Shown here one piece after another: positions 1 to 8,471 of a stretch of DNA of 64,000 nt (the stretch's first letter is position 1; the number at the start of each line of letters is the position of its first letter). The notes under the pieces were generated by a model that worked only from the letters and a program-made list of their open reading frames with translations, was not told where the DNA came from and did not search any database. The stretch lies in contig NZ_CP024769.1 of NCBI RefSeq assembly GCF_011395035.1, positions 333,965 to 397,964 on the forward strand, in the 5' to 3' direction. Made by a program: the position numbers and the translations under genes. The DNA is from Pantoea cypripedii. Its GTDB lineage: Bacteria; Pseudomonadota; Gammaproteobacteria; Enterobacterales; Enterobacteriaceae.

Positions 1-248
1 CTCCGGAAAACAAAATGGCGTATAGTGTTAACCGGTTCCCGACCTCGTCATCAGAGATTGTTCAGCCTGCCTTGTGATGCGAAGTCAGTCTCGCGAGAGA
101 AAGCTTCCTGGTACTCTTCGGCCCGGACAAGGAGGCGGGAGCCACTCTACAGACGAAGTCACTGTGATAGCTGCTTCCAGCGGCGCGCGGCTTCCCGGTT
201 ATCAGTTCAGATTTCAGAGAAATCATAATCTGACCCTCCAAACATACA
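1..248. other. Left-edge non-coding stretch, nothing recognised
   Basis: No gene recognised. Short overlapping reading frames are present but none has a convincing Shine-Dalgarno sequence or a recognisable protein. The stretch from about 30 to 230 contains several self-complementary runs, for example tctcgcgaga at 89-98, so a structured leader or small RNA is possible. I compared it from memory with cobalamin, manganese, lysine and TPP riboswitches and common enteric sRNAs and saw no match. Confidence 0.3.
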
Positions 249-318
249 AGCGGCGCGATTTATCGCGCAATTCTGTGCACGGGACCAGAAAACCCGGCGT
301 GATAAATCACGCCGCTAC
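249..318. repeat. REP-like palindrome pair in inverted orientation
   Basis: Two copies of the recurrent palindrome lie head to head: gcggcgcgatttatcgcgc at 250-268 and ggcgtgataaatcacgcc at 296-313, followed by gctac. The stem of the second copy is GTGAT/ATCAC instead of GCGAT/ATCGC, a compensated change that keeps the hairpin. The arrangement resembles the paired REP units of enteric intergenic regions. Other copies lie at 16450-16558, 34751-34772, 61306-61327 and 62831-62903. Confidence 0.8.
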
Positions 319-385
319 AATACGGCGCTAGCTTCCTGTTGTGGGTTGGTTAGAATCAACCATCGGCCACTGACAGGAGCGCTCC

Positions 386-1036
386 ATGCTGGACATCACC
401 CACTTTCCTCTATTTCTCGCCTCAGTCTTTTTACTCTGTATCACGCCTGGCCCTGATCTGGCCTACGTGGTCGGGCAAAGTGTGGCGAACGGGCGACGTT
501 CCGGGGTGATCTCGGCAGCAGGGGTGGCGTTAGGTAGCTGCACCCATGCGGTTGCCAGTGCCATTGGTCTCACCGCCTTGATTGCCGCGTCGCCGCTGCT
601 GTTTACGGTGATCAAATATATCGGTGCCGCCTACCTGCTTTTTCTCGGCAGCAAGATGGTGTGGGGGACCTTTGTCAGCCGCAGTGCAGCCAATCAGGAA
701 GAGGGAATGGCCGTCAAAACGCGCAGCAGTGCGCGCAGCCTGTTAACACGTGGGCTGATTACCTCGGTGACCAATCCAAAAGTATTGCTGTTTTTCATCG
801 CCTTCTTCCCGCAATTTGTCGTGGTTGATGGCAATTACCACGTGCAATCCTTCCTGATCCTCGGTCTGACTTACGCTTTGATGGGTTTAACCACCGATAT
901 TCTGTTTGCGTTGTTAGCCGGTGGTGCCGCCAGCGCGGTGGCGAAAAACGCCACGATGCAAAAGTTACTGGATCGGGTGGTGGGTGTCACCTTTATTGGT
1001 CTTGGTATTCGTCTGGCCTTAACCCGCCGTGGTTAA
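386..1036 (+). CDS. LysE/RhtB-family amino-acid exporter
   Basis: An inner-membrane translocator of 216 residues, the usual size for the LysE/RhtB family of amino-acid and homoserine-lactone exporters. The N-terminus has the family signature CITPGPD at residues 18-24, followed by hydrophobic segments at roughly 40-65, 70-90, 115-145, 150-178 and 190-210. The start follows an AGGAG six bases upstream. The substrate cannot be read from sequence. The next gene, an HTH-less LacI-type sensor protein, starts 24 bases downstream on the same strand and is probably cotranscribed. Confidence 0.88.
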   Translation: MLDITHFPLFLASVFLLCITPGPDLAYVVGQSVANGRRSGVISAAGVALGSCTHAVASAIGLTALIAASPLLFTVIKYIGAAYLLFLGSKMVWGTFVSRSAANQEEGMAVKTRSSARSLLTRGLITSVTNPKVLLFFIAFFPQFVVVDGNYHVQSFLILGLTYALMGLTTDILFALLAGGAASAVAKNATMQKLLDRVVGVTFIGLGIRLALTRRG

Positions 1037-1060
1037 ACCTGATGGCAAAAGGAGCCGTTC

Positions 1061-1888
1061 ATGACAGCAAAGCACAATATCATCGGTATCGTCAGCGATG
1101 AGTTCGCCAACCCCGGCAGCGTAAAAATGCTGAATGAAGTCACACGACAGCTGAATGCGCGTGGATATCTGGCGTTGCTGCTCAATGTTGATTCGCGCGA
1201 GCATTACCTGTCGTTACTCACTAAGGCCTCTGAACTGGGCGTAAAAGGATTGATTTTCCTCACCTCCCGTTATCGTCAAGAGGCGTCAGCCTTCCCGGCT
1301 ATCTGGCTGAGTGGGGAGAATGCCCTCAGAGCTGATGGCTATGATGCAGGCGCGGAGATTGGCCGTCTGCTGCTGGCGCAGGGACATCAACGTTTTGGTT
1401 TTATGCGCGGCGAAGATTCCCCAACCGTTCCGCGCCAGATGCAGGGCTTTGTCGAGAGCTTAAGCGCGGCGGATAAAACCCTCGATCAGCGACTGGTTGC
1501 CGGTAACAACGATCGTGAACGGGCTTATCAGGTGATGATGGCTTACCTGAAAAAAACGCGTGCCTCCGAACGTATCAATGCGTTGTTCTGTGAAAATGAT
1601 GTGCTGGCGTTTGGGGCCTTGCAGGCGGTGCGCGATTTTGGTCAGGGCGCGCATATTGGCGTGGTGGGTTTTGATGATGTGGACGAAGCACGTTCTTCGA
1701 CCTGGCATCTGACCAGCTGGGCGCAGCGAGGTGATTTGCTGGTGACTGAAGCGCTAAATCGCTTGCTGGATAACAAAGCAGATGACACCGGAGCCTGGCA
1801 GCAGGGCGAATTGCAGGTCCGTCATTCGCATCATGGCAAACATGTGCATGGTGAGATGTCAAAGTGCGGCTGTGCCAGCCGCCACTAA
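1061..1888 (+). CDS. LacI/GalR-type effector-binding domain protein lacking a DNA-binding domain
   Basis: The 275-residue protein aligns by eye with the ligand-binding core of LacI/GalR regulators: an opening strand NIIGIVSDEFANP, the hinge strand GVKGLIFL, the second-lobe strand HIGVVGFDD near residue 200, and ALFCENDVLAFGAL around 170-185. The N-terminal helix-turn-helix and hinge helix that precede this core in LacI proteins are absent. There is no room for them, because the exporter gene ends 24 bases upstream and an AGGAG sits at proper spacing before this ATG. No signal peptide is visible, so it is not an obvious periplasmic binding protein. The C-terminus is His/Cys-rich (HSHHGKHVHGEMSKCGC). 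It may be a cytoplasmic sensor or a decayed regulator. Confidence 0.7.
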   Translation: MTAKHNIIGIVSDEFANPGSVKMLNEVTRQLNARGYLALLLNVDSREHYLSLLTKASELGVKGLIFLTSRYRQEASAFPAIWLSGENALRADGYDAGAEIGRLLLAQGHQRFGFMRGEDSPTVPRQMQGFVESLSAADKTLDQRLVAGNNDRERAYQVMMAYLKKTRASERINALFCENDVLAFGALQAVRDFGQGAHIGVVGFDDVDEARSSTWHLTSWAQRGDLLVTEALNRLLDNKADDTGAWQQGELQVRHSHHGKHVHGEMSKCGCASRH

Positions 1889-1923
1889 TTGCCAGAGACC
1901 CCGCACCAACCTGGTGCGGTATG

Positions 1924-1949
1924 AAGCGCGATTTCTCGCGCTTTTTTTA
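1924..1949 (+). terminator. Rho-independent terminator
   Basis: A perfect 8-bp stem, aagcgcga (1924-1931) with tcgcgctt (1936-1943), a four-base loop and a T run to 1948. It lies 36 bases after the stop of the LacI-like gene and just before the convergent SDR gene, so it ends the exporter transcript. Confidence 0.85.
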
Positions 1950-1953
1950 TCCG

Positions 1954-2739
1954 TTAAATCGCATCAATCATCCCGCCATCCACTCGCATCACCGTGCCGG
2001 TGATGTAACTGGCGGGCTTGCTGGCGAGAAACGCCGCAGTGGCACCGTATTCTTCTGGTGCACCATAACGGCCCGCAGGAATACCCTGACGGCTTTTCTC
2101 TGCTACGGCATCCGCTGTGCTGTTTTCGCGTTTCGCTTTGATGGCATCCAGCTGGCTGACGCGATCAGTAGCGATGCGTCCTGGTACCAGCACGTTCACC
2201 GTCACACCGTCCGCAGCCACTTCACTTGCCAGTGTTTTAGACCAGCCGAGTAAACTCATCCGCAGGGCATTGGACAGGGCCAGATTAGGGATCGGTGCAA
2301 TGACACCGGATGAAGTCGAGGTGATAATACGTCCCCAGCCACGCTGGCGCATGGCGGGCAGCACTTTGTCCGTCAGCTGGATCAGTGAGGAAACCATCAG
2401 GGAAAACTGCTGCTGCCAGACATCGGCATCCGTGCCCTGGGCGCTGGCGGGTGGCGGGCCACCGGAATTGTTGACCAGAATATCGACATCGCCCCAATGC
2501 TGACGAATATCATTTAGCACATCATCAAATTTCTCTGGCGCAGCGAGGTCGAGTTGCCAGGCCTGGGCGGTACCGCCTTGCTGCTGGATAAGTGCCACCG
2601 TTGCGGCCAGCTTTTCCAGGTTGCGGCCGGTCACCGCGACTTTTACCCCTTCCTGCGCCAGAGACAGCGCCATCGCCCGGCCTAAACCACTTCCCGCACC
2701 ACAAACCAGCGCGACCCGTTGTTGAATTTGCAAATCCAT
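1954..2739 (-). CDS. SDR-family oxidoreductase with a non-canonical active site
   Basis: A 261-residue short-chain dehydrogenase/reductase. The nucleotide-binding glycine motif is GAGSGLG at residues 14-20, NNSGG around 89-93 is the NNAG equivalent, and the C-terminal YITGTVMRVDGG is typical. The expected YxxxK catalytic pair is missing: the position after the serine-rich strand (TSTSSG) reads LSNALR, so Tyr and Lys are replaced by Ser/Asn and Arg. The start is preceded by AGGAG at seven bases. A copy of the locus-wide ATTGTATT motif lies at 2751-2770, directly upstream, and links it to the neighbouring GntR regulator. Substrate unknown. Confidence 0.85.
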   Translation of the reverse strand: MDLQIQQRVALVCGAGSGLGRAMALSLAQEGVKVAVTGRNLEKLAATVALIQQQGGTAQAWQLDLAAPEKFDDVLNDIRQHWGDVDILVNNSGGPPPASAQGTDADVWQQQFSLMVSSLIQLTDKVLPAMRQRGWGRIITSTSSGVIAPIPNLALSNALRMSLLGWSKTLASEVAADGVTVNVLVPGRIATDRVSQLDAIKAKRENSTADAVAEKSRQGIPAGRYGAPEEYGATAAFLASKPASYITGTVMRVDGGMIDAI

Positions 2740-2750
2740 AAACCACTCCT

Positions 2751-2770
2751 GATTGTATTTTCAGGATCAT
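2751..2770. promoter_or_regulatory. Putative GntR operator, site 1 (SDR promoter)
   Basis: The sequence gattgtattttcaggatcat lies between the SDR start and the end of the GntR gene. It aligns without gaps to sites at 3824-3843 and 11650-11669 (shared ATTGTATT and ATCAT or TTCAT ends). Binding by the adjacent GntR protein is inferred from recurrence and position only. Confidence 0.5.
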
Positions 2771-2791
2771 GATGTGCAAAATCGATGCCGA

Positions 2792-3688
2792 TTATTTGCG
2801 TGGCCGCTTAATATTTACCTGGTCATAGGCGAATTGCAGATGTTGCTGCATCAGGCTGGCGGCCAGTTCCTGTTTGTTTTCCCGCAACGCATCGATGATC
2901 GCCACATGTTCTTCACACCATTCTTTCACGCGCCGCTTGTTATGGTAGCTGCCAAATTCCATCAGGCGACGTAAGCGGTTTTGCTGCTGAATTGCCTGTA
3001 ACACAAACAGATTGCCGCTGGCTTCCGCCAGCAGCTCATGAAAGGAGGCGTCGGTTTCGAAGATATCCTTCGCCGGGACCAGGGTGATATCCGGGTGAGT
3101 AATCAGCCACAGATGCTGCGCGCGCAGCCGTTTTAATAACTGGCGATCGACATGTAAATGTGGCGTCAGCAGGGCGGCTGGCTCAATCATCAGGCGGAAA
3201 CCGTAACTGTTGCGTAAAGCCACGTCTGAGTTCAGGGTTTGCAGGAAACGCCAGCCATGCCCGGCATTACGTGCAATCAGGCCATCTTCCGACAGCTTCA
3301 CCAGCGTGCGTGTCAGTATCCCGCGGTCCACCTCATAGCGTTGCACGATTTCGGTCTGGGTAAAGGACTCGGGTAGCGTACCGGCAATACGGTCGCGTAC
3401 CAGCAATTCATACAAATGCTGATCATTGCTTTTGGTTTGTTCGATACTCAGCTGCTGTAGTTCATCGGCGCTCTTTAACAGGAAGAAACCCTGATTGGGC
3501 CGGGCTTCCACCGCGCCCAGACGGGTCAGTTCTTTTAATCCGGCGCGCACCGGTGTACGTGAAACGCCCAGCGCATCGGCAAGATGTTGTTCACGTAAAT
3601 GATGACCTGGATCGAATCTTGCTTCATATATCAGGTCAAGGATTTGCCGGGCGATCCGGCGACTGCTCGCAGTTGAGTCAGGCTGCAT
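2792..3688 (-). CDS. GntR/FadR-type (FCD) transcriptional regulator
   Basis: A 298-residue regulator. The winged helix is at roughly residues 10-75 with ADALGVSRTPVRAGLKEL as the recognition helix. The C-terminal helical ligand domain from about 130 carries the FCD-type DASFHELLAEASGN and a later EEHVAIIDAL, which supply the metal or ligand histidines of the family. I chose the ATG at 3688 because AGGGAA stands at suitable spacing; the longer frame to 3823 has no ribosome-binding site and would cover the promoter. The gene is divergent from the ABC-transporter operon starting at 3874 and probably controls it, the SDR gene downstream, itself, and the 11.6 kb gene pair. Confidence 0.88.
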   Translation of the reverse strand: MQPDSTASSRRIARQILDLIYEARFDPGHHLREQHLADALGVSRTPVRAGLKELTRLGAVEARPNQGFFLLKSADELQQLSIEQTKSNDQHLYELLVRDRIAGTLPESFTQTEIVQRYEVDRGILTRTLVKLSEDGLIARNAGHGWRFLQTLNSDVALRNSYGFRLMIEPAALLTPHLHVDRQLLKRLRAQHLWLITHPDITLVPAKDIFETDASFHELLAEASGNLFVLQAIQQQNRLRRLMEFGSYHNKRRVKEWCEEHVAIIDALRENKQELAASLMQQHLQFAYDQVNIKRPRK

Positions 3689-3716
3689 GGAGAACGTTCC
3701 CTGAAAGTGTATTGTT

Positions 3717-3734
3717 ATGGTCTGAATATACAAT
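3717..3734. promoter_or_regulatory. Putative GntR operator, site 2 (regulator promoter)
   Basis: Read on the minus strand this is ATTGTATATTCAGACCAT, close to the first motif copy at 2751. It sits 29 bases upstream of the GntR start and overlaps an inverted TATTGT/ACAATA pair (3710-3735), consistent with autoregulation. Confidence 0.42.
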
Positions 3735-3823
3735 AACACGGGAAAAGTTTTGCAGCGAAATAAAGCAGGAGCTGCACGATAAGCGTGCAATTGCACCAGG
3801 AAGGGACGTGTTTTTGTCATCAT

Positions 3824-3843
3824 GATTGTATTTGTTGATTCAT
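3824..3843. promoter_or_regulatory. Putative GntR operator, site 3 (transport operon promoter)
   Basis: gattgtatttgttgattcat, 30 bases upstream of the binding-protein start. It matches the 11650 site at 17 of 20 positions. Its placement immediately before the first gene of the catabolic operon fits a repressor site. Confidence 0.52.
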
Positions 3844-3873
3844 AAAATCCAAAATATTAACCAGGAGACGACT

Positions 3874-4686
3874 ATGTCCAGCTCGTATTTCACCACTCGC
3901 CGCATGCGCGGATTGATGTTCACTCTGGCGTTGTTGCCACTTGCCAGCCATGCCGCAGGGGAAAGTGTGACCCCAGGTAAACTGACTTATGGCACCGCTG
4001 CCACCTTTATGCCGTTCGAATTTGTTAAAGACGGCAAGCTCACTGGCTTCGATATCGACCTGATCACTGCCCTGAGTAAAGAACTCAAACTCACGCCAGC
4101 CCCAATGGCGATGGAGTTCAAAGGTTTGATCCCAGCCTTGCAGGGCAAGCGTCTCGACATCATCAATTCAGCGATGTACGTCAACCCGACCCGCGCCACC
4201 CAGGTGGATTTCGTGCCTTACCTGAAAATCGGCAGCCGTGTGGTGGTGCGCAAAGGTAATCCGGCGGGCATCACCGGACGTGATATGTCGCTGTGCGGCA
4301 AAAACGTCGCTGTGACCCTTGGCGGTATCGAAGAGAGCCAGGCGCGTGTGGACAACAAAAACTGCGTGGCCGCCAGCAAAGCCGCCATCAACGTGCTGAC
4401 CTTCCCGGCAGCCACTGACTCAGCAGTCGCTGTCGCTCAGGGCCGTGCCGATGCGGAATATCTCTCTACACCGGGCACCGTAGCGCTGTTCAGCGAGAAA
4501 CCTGGCATGTTCGAAGCGGTAGGTGCGGAGTTTGAAGCCGACACCCATATCGCCTTTGCGGTACGTAAAGGTGATAGCGAAACCCGTGCACAACTGGAGA
4601 AGGGACTGCAAAGCCTGGTGAAAGATGGCACCTACAAGCAACTGATTGAGAAATGGAACTTCCCGGATTCCGTTGCCATTTTTTAA
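3874..4686 (+). CDS. Periplasmic amino-acid-type ABC binding protein
   Basis: A 270-residue solute-binding protein of the polar amino-acid/opine class (SBP_bac_3). A signal peptide ends near residue 30 (LPLASHAAG), followed by the class-typical KLTYGTAATFMPFEF, the strand KLTGFDIDLITAL and a large second lobe. The ATG at 3874 is preceded by CCAGGAGACG and is preferred to the in-frame ATG at 3826, which lies inside the operator region. It is the first gene of a seven-gene unit with its permease and ATPase directly downstream. The ligand is unknown; the enzymes behind it suggest an acylated or cyclic amino-acid derivative. Confidence 0.9.
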   Translation: MSSSYFTTRRMRGLMFTLALLPLASHAAGESVTPGKLTYGTAATFMPFEFVKDGKLTGFDIDLITALSKELKLTPAPMAMEFKGLIPALQGKRLDIINSAMYVNPTRATQVDFVPYLKIGSRVVVRKGNPAGITGRDMSLCGKNVAVTLGGIEESQARVDNKNCVAASKAAINVLTFPAATDSAVAVAQGRADAEYLSTPGTVALFSEKPGMFEAVGAEFEADTHIAFAVRKGDSETRAQLEKGLQSLVKDGTYKQLIEKWNFPDSVAIF

Positions 4687-4716
4687 TGCGTTTCAAGCCG
4701 TTAACCGGAGATAGCT

Positions 4717-5442
4717 ATGTCGATTGATTTAATGTGGCAGTACTTCCTTTCCCCTGAGTTTTTACAGGGGGCGTGGATGACACTGCTCATCACCCTCTGC
4801 TCACTGTTGTGTGGCGTGGTGCTGGGTCTGGTACTGGCCCTGCTACAGGAGGCTCCTTTCCGCGCCGGAAAAGCGCTGGCTTTTTTCTACCTGTGGCTGT
4901 TTCGAGGCACGCCAGTGCTGTTCCAGATCATCTTTGTCTACAACGTGCTGCCAGGCTTCGGCTTACGCTTCTCCGCGTTTACCTGTGCAGTGCTGGCGCT
5001 TTCGCTCAATGAAGGCGCGTATATGGCTGAGATCCTGCGTTCCGGTCTCCAGGCGGTGAAAAGCGGGCAACGTACCGCTGGCATGGCACTGGGCATGACC
5101 AACGCGCAGATCATGCGCAAGATCGTGTTACCGCAGGCGGCACGTATCGTACTGCCGCCGATGGGTAACCAGATGATCAGCATGCTCAAATCAAGTGCGC
5201 TGGTGTCGGTGATTGCGGTACAGGAGCTGTTGCTGGTGGCAAATCAGGCTGCCAGCGCCAGTTTCCGCTACTTCGAAGCGCTGTGTGCTGCCGGTATTTA
5301 CTATCTGCTGCTGACCACGCTGTTCATGATTTTCCAGTCATGGCTGGAGCGCAGCCTCGACCCGAAACAGCGCCGCCGCAAAAGCCAGAAAGCGCAATCC
5401 CATGAAATGAAACTGCCTAAACCAGCCCGGGAGGTGTCATGA
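4717..5442 (+). CDS. Polar amino-acid ABC transporter permease
   Basis: A 241-residue inner-membrane permease of the HisM/GlnP class. It has hydrophobic segments near 20-45, 60-85, 95-115, 160-180 and 195-215, and the EAA loop appears as EILRSGLQAVKSGQRTAGMA followed by the conserved IVLPQA around residues 110-145. Only one permease gene is present, so it would act as a homodimer with the ATPase below. It ends in a four-base ATGA overlap with the ATPase gene. Confidence 0.92.
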   Translation: MSIDLMWQYFLSPEFLQGAWMTLLITLCSLLCGVVLGLVLALLQEAPFRAGKALAFFYLWLFRGTPVLFQIIFVYNVLPGFGLRFSAFTCAVLALSLNEGAYMAEILRSGLQAVKSGQRTAGMALGMTNAQIMRKIVLPQAARIVLPPMGNQMISMLKSSALVSVIAVQELLLVANQAASASFRYFEALCAAGIYYLLLTTLFMIFQSWLERSLDPKQRRRKSQKAQSHEMKLPKPAREVS

Positions 5443-6185
5443 ACCAGGAACGTAAACCGCTGCTGGAAATGATCGGTATCGATAAAACCTTTGGTCGTCA
5501 GACCGTACTGAAAAACTGCTCACTGAGCGTGAATCGCGGTGAAACCGTGGTGCTGATTGGCCCGTCCGGTTCGGGCAAATCGACGCTGCTGCGCTGCGTC
5601 AACCTGTTGTCCCCGGCTGACAGCGGCGATGTGTTTTTTGCCCGGCAAAATATCAGCCGTGGCGAAGTTCCGCCTCATCAGCTGCGCCAGCGTATTGGCA
5701 TGGTGTTTCAGAACTACGAGTTGTTTTCGCATCTCACCGCTGCGGAAAACATCATGCTGGCCCCGATGACGGTGCTGGGTATGAACCGTATTGAGGCGCG
5801 GAAACAGGCCGAAATGCTGCTGGCAAAGGTACGTATCAATGAACGTGCCGACCACTTCCCGGATGAGCTTTCCGGCGGCCAGCAACAGCGTGTAGCGATT
5901 GCCCGCGCGCTGGCGATGAAACCGGAACTGATGTTGTACGACGAACCCACCTCGGCGCTGGATCCGGAGATGATTCGTGAAGTGCTGGATGTGATGGCGG
6001 AACTGAGTGCCGAAGGCATGACCAGCATGGTGGTGACCCATGAAATGGGCTTTGCCCGCCGCGCCGCCAATCAAATCCTGTTTATGGAAGAGGGCGAAAT
6101 TCTCGAACGCGCCAGCGCCCAGGACTTTTTTACTGGCCAGGTCAGCGAACGCGCCAAACGTTTCCTCGACCAGATCTTACATTAA
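5439..6185 (+). CDS. Polar amino-acid ABC transporter ATPase
   Basis: A 248-residue HisP/GlnQ-type ATPase. Walker A is GPSGSGKST near residues 41-49, the Q-loop lies in MVFQNYELF, the signature is LSGGQQQR near 142, Walker B is LMLYDEPTSALD and the switch histidine is in VVTHEMGFA. It overlaps the permease stop by four bases, so translation is coupled. It energises the importer formed with the two preceding gene products. Confidence 0.94.
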   Translation: MNQERKPLLEMIGIDKTFGRQTVLKNCSLSVNRGETVVLIGPSGSGKSTLLRCVNLLSPADSGDVFFARQNISRGEVPPHQLRQRIGMVFQNYELFSHLTAAENIMLAPMTVLGMNRIEARKQAEMLLAKVRINERADHFPDELSGGQQQRVAIARALAMKPELMLYDEPTSALDPEMIREVLDVMAELSAEGMTSMVVTHEMGFARRAANQILFMEEGEILERASAQDFFTGQVSERAKRFLDQILH

Positions 6186-6198
6186 TAGCGGAGTACCT

Positions 6199-7374
6199 AT
6201 GAGTAGTTACCAGGCAGACAGTGTGCGCATGAAGCGGGATCTTACCGCACTGGTCGCCATCAATACCGAAAACCCGCCAGGGCACGAACGTGAGGCCGCT
6301 GAGTGCGTAGCAGGCTGGCTGCGCGAGGCGGGTTTTGATCTCTCCTTCAGCGAGTATGCGCCAGGACGCACCAACGTGATCGCGCTGCTGAAGAATGGCG
6401 ACGGCCCCTGCTTTGCTTTTAATACCCACCTCGATACCGTCCCGGCCGGGACGGGTTGGTCGAGCGATCCGTTCACCCTGACCGAGCGTGAAGGGCGTTT
6501 ATATGGCCGTGGTGCCTGTGATGCCAAAGGCCCACTGGTGGCGATGGTAGAAGCGCTGCGTATGCTGGCGGCCAATCGACACAGCTGGTCCGGCACGCTG
6601 ATGGGTGTGTTTACCGCAGATGAAGAGGTGGCGAGTGAAGGCGCGAAGTTTTATGTGCGCGATCAACCGCCCGCTATCGACTTTGCGGTGATTGGTGAAC
6701 CGACGTCCAACGCCACCTTCTCGGCCCACAAAGGCAGCCTGCGCCCGCGCGTGCGGGTAAAAGGCGTCACGGCGCATTCCGGGACGCCAGAGCTGGGTAT
6801 CAACGCGATTTACCAGTCGGCGAAGCTGCTGGGGTTGATCGAAGAAGCGCATCACCAGCAGGTGCGCTGCCGCTGTCATGCGCTGGTGGGTAACGCCAGC
6901 TTAACCGTCACCCGCGTGCACGGTGGACACGCCGATAATGTGGTGCCGGACAGCTGCGAACTGCTGCTGGACCGTCGCATGGTGCCGGGCGAAGACGAAA
7001 CAGCGGTGAAAGCGGAGCTGCAACAACTGCTCGATCACGCCAGAGAACAATCCGGCGTTGAGGCAGAAATCATCGCCTGGCAGCCCACCACGGGCGGCGC
7101 CACCGAAACCGACAGCAGTGAAGCCATCGTGCAGCACAGTCTGACGGCCTGCCGTCGGCATGGTCAACCGGAACCGGGTCCGTTTGGTTTCCAGGGCGGC
7201 TGCGATCTGGTGCATTTCCGTACCCTCGGTGCCAAAGGCGTGGTAGTCGGCCCGGGTGCACTGGCGGTGGCGCATAAGCCGGATGAGTTTGTGCCGGTGG
7301 AAGAGTTTATCGCTGCGGCCTACATCTACCTTGATATCGCGCTGGCCATGCTGCCTGCTGAGGCCCAGGCGTGA
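6199..7374 (+). CDS. M20-family metallo-deacylase (ArgE/DapE-like)
   Basis: A 391-residue M20 hydrolase. Zinc ligands are visible in THLDTVP, GACDAKGP, ADEEV, GEPT and the late AHKPDEF, and the dimerisation-domain histidine lies in GVTAHSGTPELG. Such enzymes remove acyl or peptide groups from amino acids. The start at 6199 follows GCGGAG; the longer frame from 6040 only covers the ATPase gene. It lies within the ABC-transport operon and overlaps the next gene by four bases (GTGA). A second M20 gene sits at 16.6-17.7 kb in another transport locus, so the window has two separate deacylase loci. Confidence 0.88.
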   Translation: MSSYQADSVRMKRDLTALVAINTENPPGHEREAAECVAGWLREAGFDLSFSEYAPGRTNVIALLKNGDGPCFAFNTHLDTVPAGTGWSSDPFTLTEREGRLYGRGACDAKGPLVAMVEALRMLAANRHSWSGTLMGVFTADEEVASEGAKFYVRDQPPAIDFAVIGEPTSNATFSAHKGSLRPRVRVKGVTAHSGTPELGINAIYQSAKLLGLIEEAHHQQVRCRCHALVGNASLTVTRVHGGHADNVVPDSCELLLDRRMVPGEDETAVKAELQQLLDHAREQSGVEAEIIAWQPTTGGATETDSSEAIVQHSLTACRRHGQPEPGPFGFQGGCDLVHFRTLGAKGVVVGPGALAVAHKPDEFVPVEEFIAAAYIYLDIALAMLPAEAQA

Positions 7375-8471
7375 AGGCGCAACTGTGGCGCGGTGACCTG
7401 CATTACGCCGGGGTAACGCTGCATACCGCCGCATCCGGTGCGGTACATGCACTCGATACCCTGTGGCTTCAGCTGGAAGACCAGGGTGTACAAGGCATCG
7501 GTGAAGTGCGGCTCAACATCGCCTATCTGCATGGCTACAGCGAACAACAGGTGCTGAACAATCTGCTGGCGGCGCTGACGCAGTGGGACTGGCAGGCCGA
7601 TGCGCAAAGCATGCTGGCGACTATCCATGCCGACGATAGCCCGCTGCTGGCTCCGTCACGCATGCTGCTGGATATGGCGCTGCATGACCTGCTGGCGCGT
7701 CAGCAGGGCGTCAGCCTTGCTGCCTGGCTGGGTGTCCCGGCGGCAGCATTGGGTTTCGCCACTAACCAGACGCTGTTCTGGGGCAGCGAAGCGCAGATGC
7801 TGGCGCAGGCGAAAGGCTATGTCGAGCGCGGTTTCACCCAGTTGAAACTGCGTACCGGCGTGGCGGATTTCGCCACCGATCTGGCGCGTCTGCAGATGCT
7901 GCGCGACACCTTCGGTGACCGCATCAAGCTGGCGATTGACGTCAACGGCCAGTGGTCGCTGGCGCAGGCCCACCAGGCGCTGCCGCAATTGCGTGAGCTT
8001 CAACTGAGTTATATCGAGCAGCCGCTGGCGGTTGCGGACGACCGGCATCTGGCGGAGCTGTACCCCTACGGCATTCCGATCATGCTCGACGAAAGCCTTA
8101 ACAGCAGCGCGGCCATCGATCGCCTGATTGCCGCCGAAGGGGCGCTGTGGGGGCACCTGAAGCTGGTCAAGTTAGGGGGGCTGGCTCCGACATTGGCAGC
8201 GGCACGCCGTCTGCAAAGCGCAGCTGTCCCTTTCATGATTGGTCAGATGAATGAAGGCCATGCCGCGACGGCAGCGGCGTTACAGCTGTGTCGCGTGCTG
8301 CAACCGGCGTTCGCCGAACTTTACGGCGCTGATGGTTTAACCGATGACCCGGTCAGCGGCCTCGCTTATGCCCACGGCCAGGTCGCCGTGAATGATTCTC
8401 CCGGCCTGGGTGTGCAGTTTTCTGCCGCCCGCGCCACTTTCCTCCAGGAGTTTAGTGATGCAACAGCTTAA
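7371..8471 (+). CDS. Enolase-superfamily enzyme (MLE/MR-like epimerase or cycloisomerase)
   Basis: A 366-residue enolase-superfamily protein of the muconate-lactonizing/mandelate-racemase type. Metal ligands are recognised in LAIDVNG, YIEQPL and IMLDES, and the catalytic lysine of the far side in LKLVKLGG. The near-side KxK motif reads LKLR (K-x-R). Candidate reactions are racemisation of an N-acyl amino acid, dipeptide epimerisation or a dehydration; sequence alone does not decide. It starts with GTG overlapping the stop of the M20 gene and ends 14 bases inside the M24 gene, so all three are translationally coupled. Confidence 0.82.
   Translation: MKAQLWRGDLHYAGVTLHTAASGAVHALDTLWLQLEDQGVQGIGEVRLNIAYLHGYSEQQVLNNLLAALTQWDWQADAQSMLATIHADDSPLLAPSRMLLDMALHDLLARQQGVSLAAWLGVPAAALGFATNQTLFWGSEAQMLAQAKGYVERGFTQLKLRTGVADFATDLARLQMLRDTFGDRIKLAIDVNGQWSLAQAHQALPQLRELQLSYIEQPLAVADDRHLAELYPYGIPIMLDESLNSSAAIDRLIAAEGALWGHLKLVKLGGLAPTLAAARRLQSAAVPFMIGQMNEGHAATAAALQLCRVLQPAFAELYGADGLTDDPVSGLAYAHGQVAVNDSPGLGVQFSAARATFLQEFSDATA

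Noticed and set aside
1..240. Possible riboswitch (cobalamin, manganese, TPP or lysine) at the left edge
   Set aside because: Conserved cores of these classes could not be found on either strand; only non-specific self-complementary runs are present.
5520..6074. 184-codon antisense open frame
   Set aside because: Exact shadow of the ABC ATPase gene, His/Gln-rich composition, no ribosome-binding site.
6901..7452. 183-codon antisense open frame
   Set aside because: Shadow of the M20 and enolase genes, whose motifs are clear on the plus strand.
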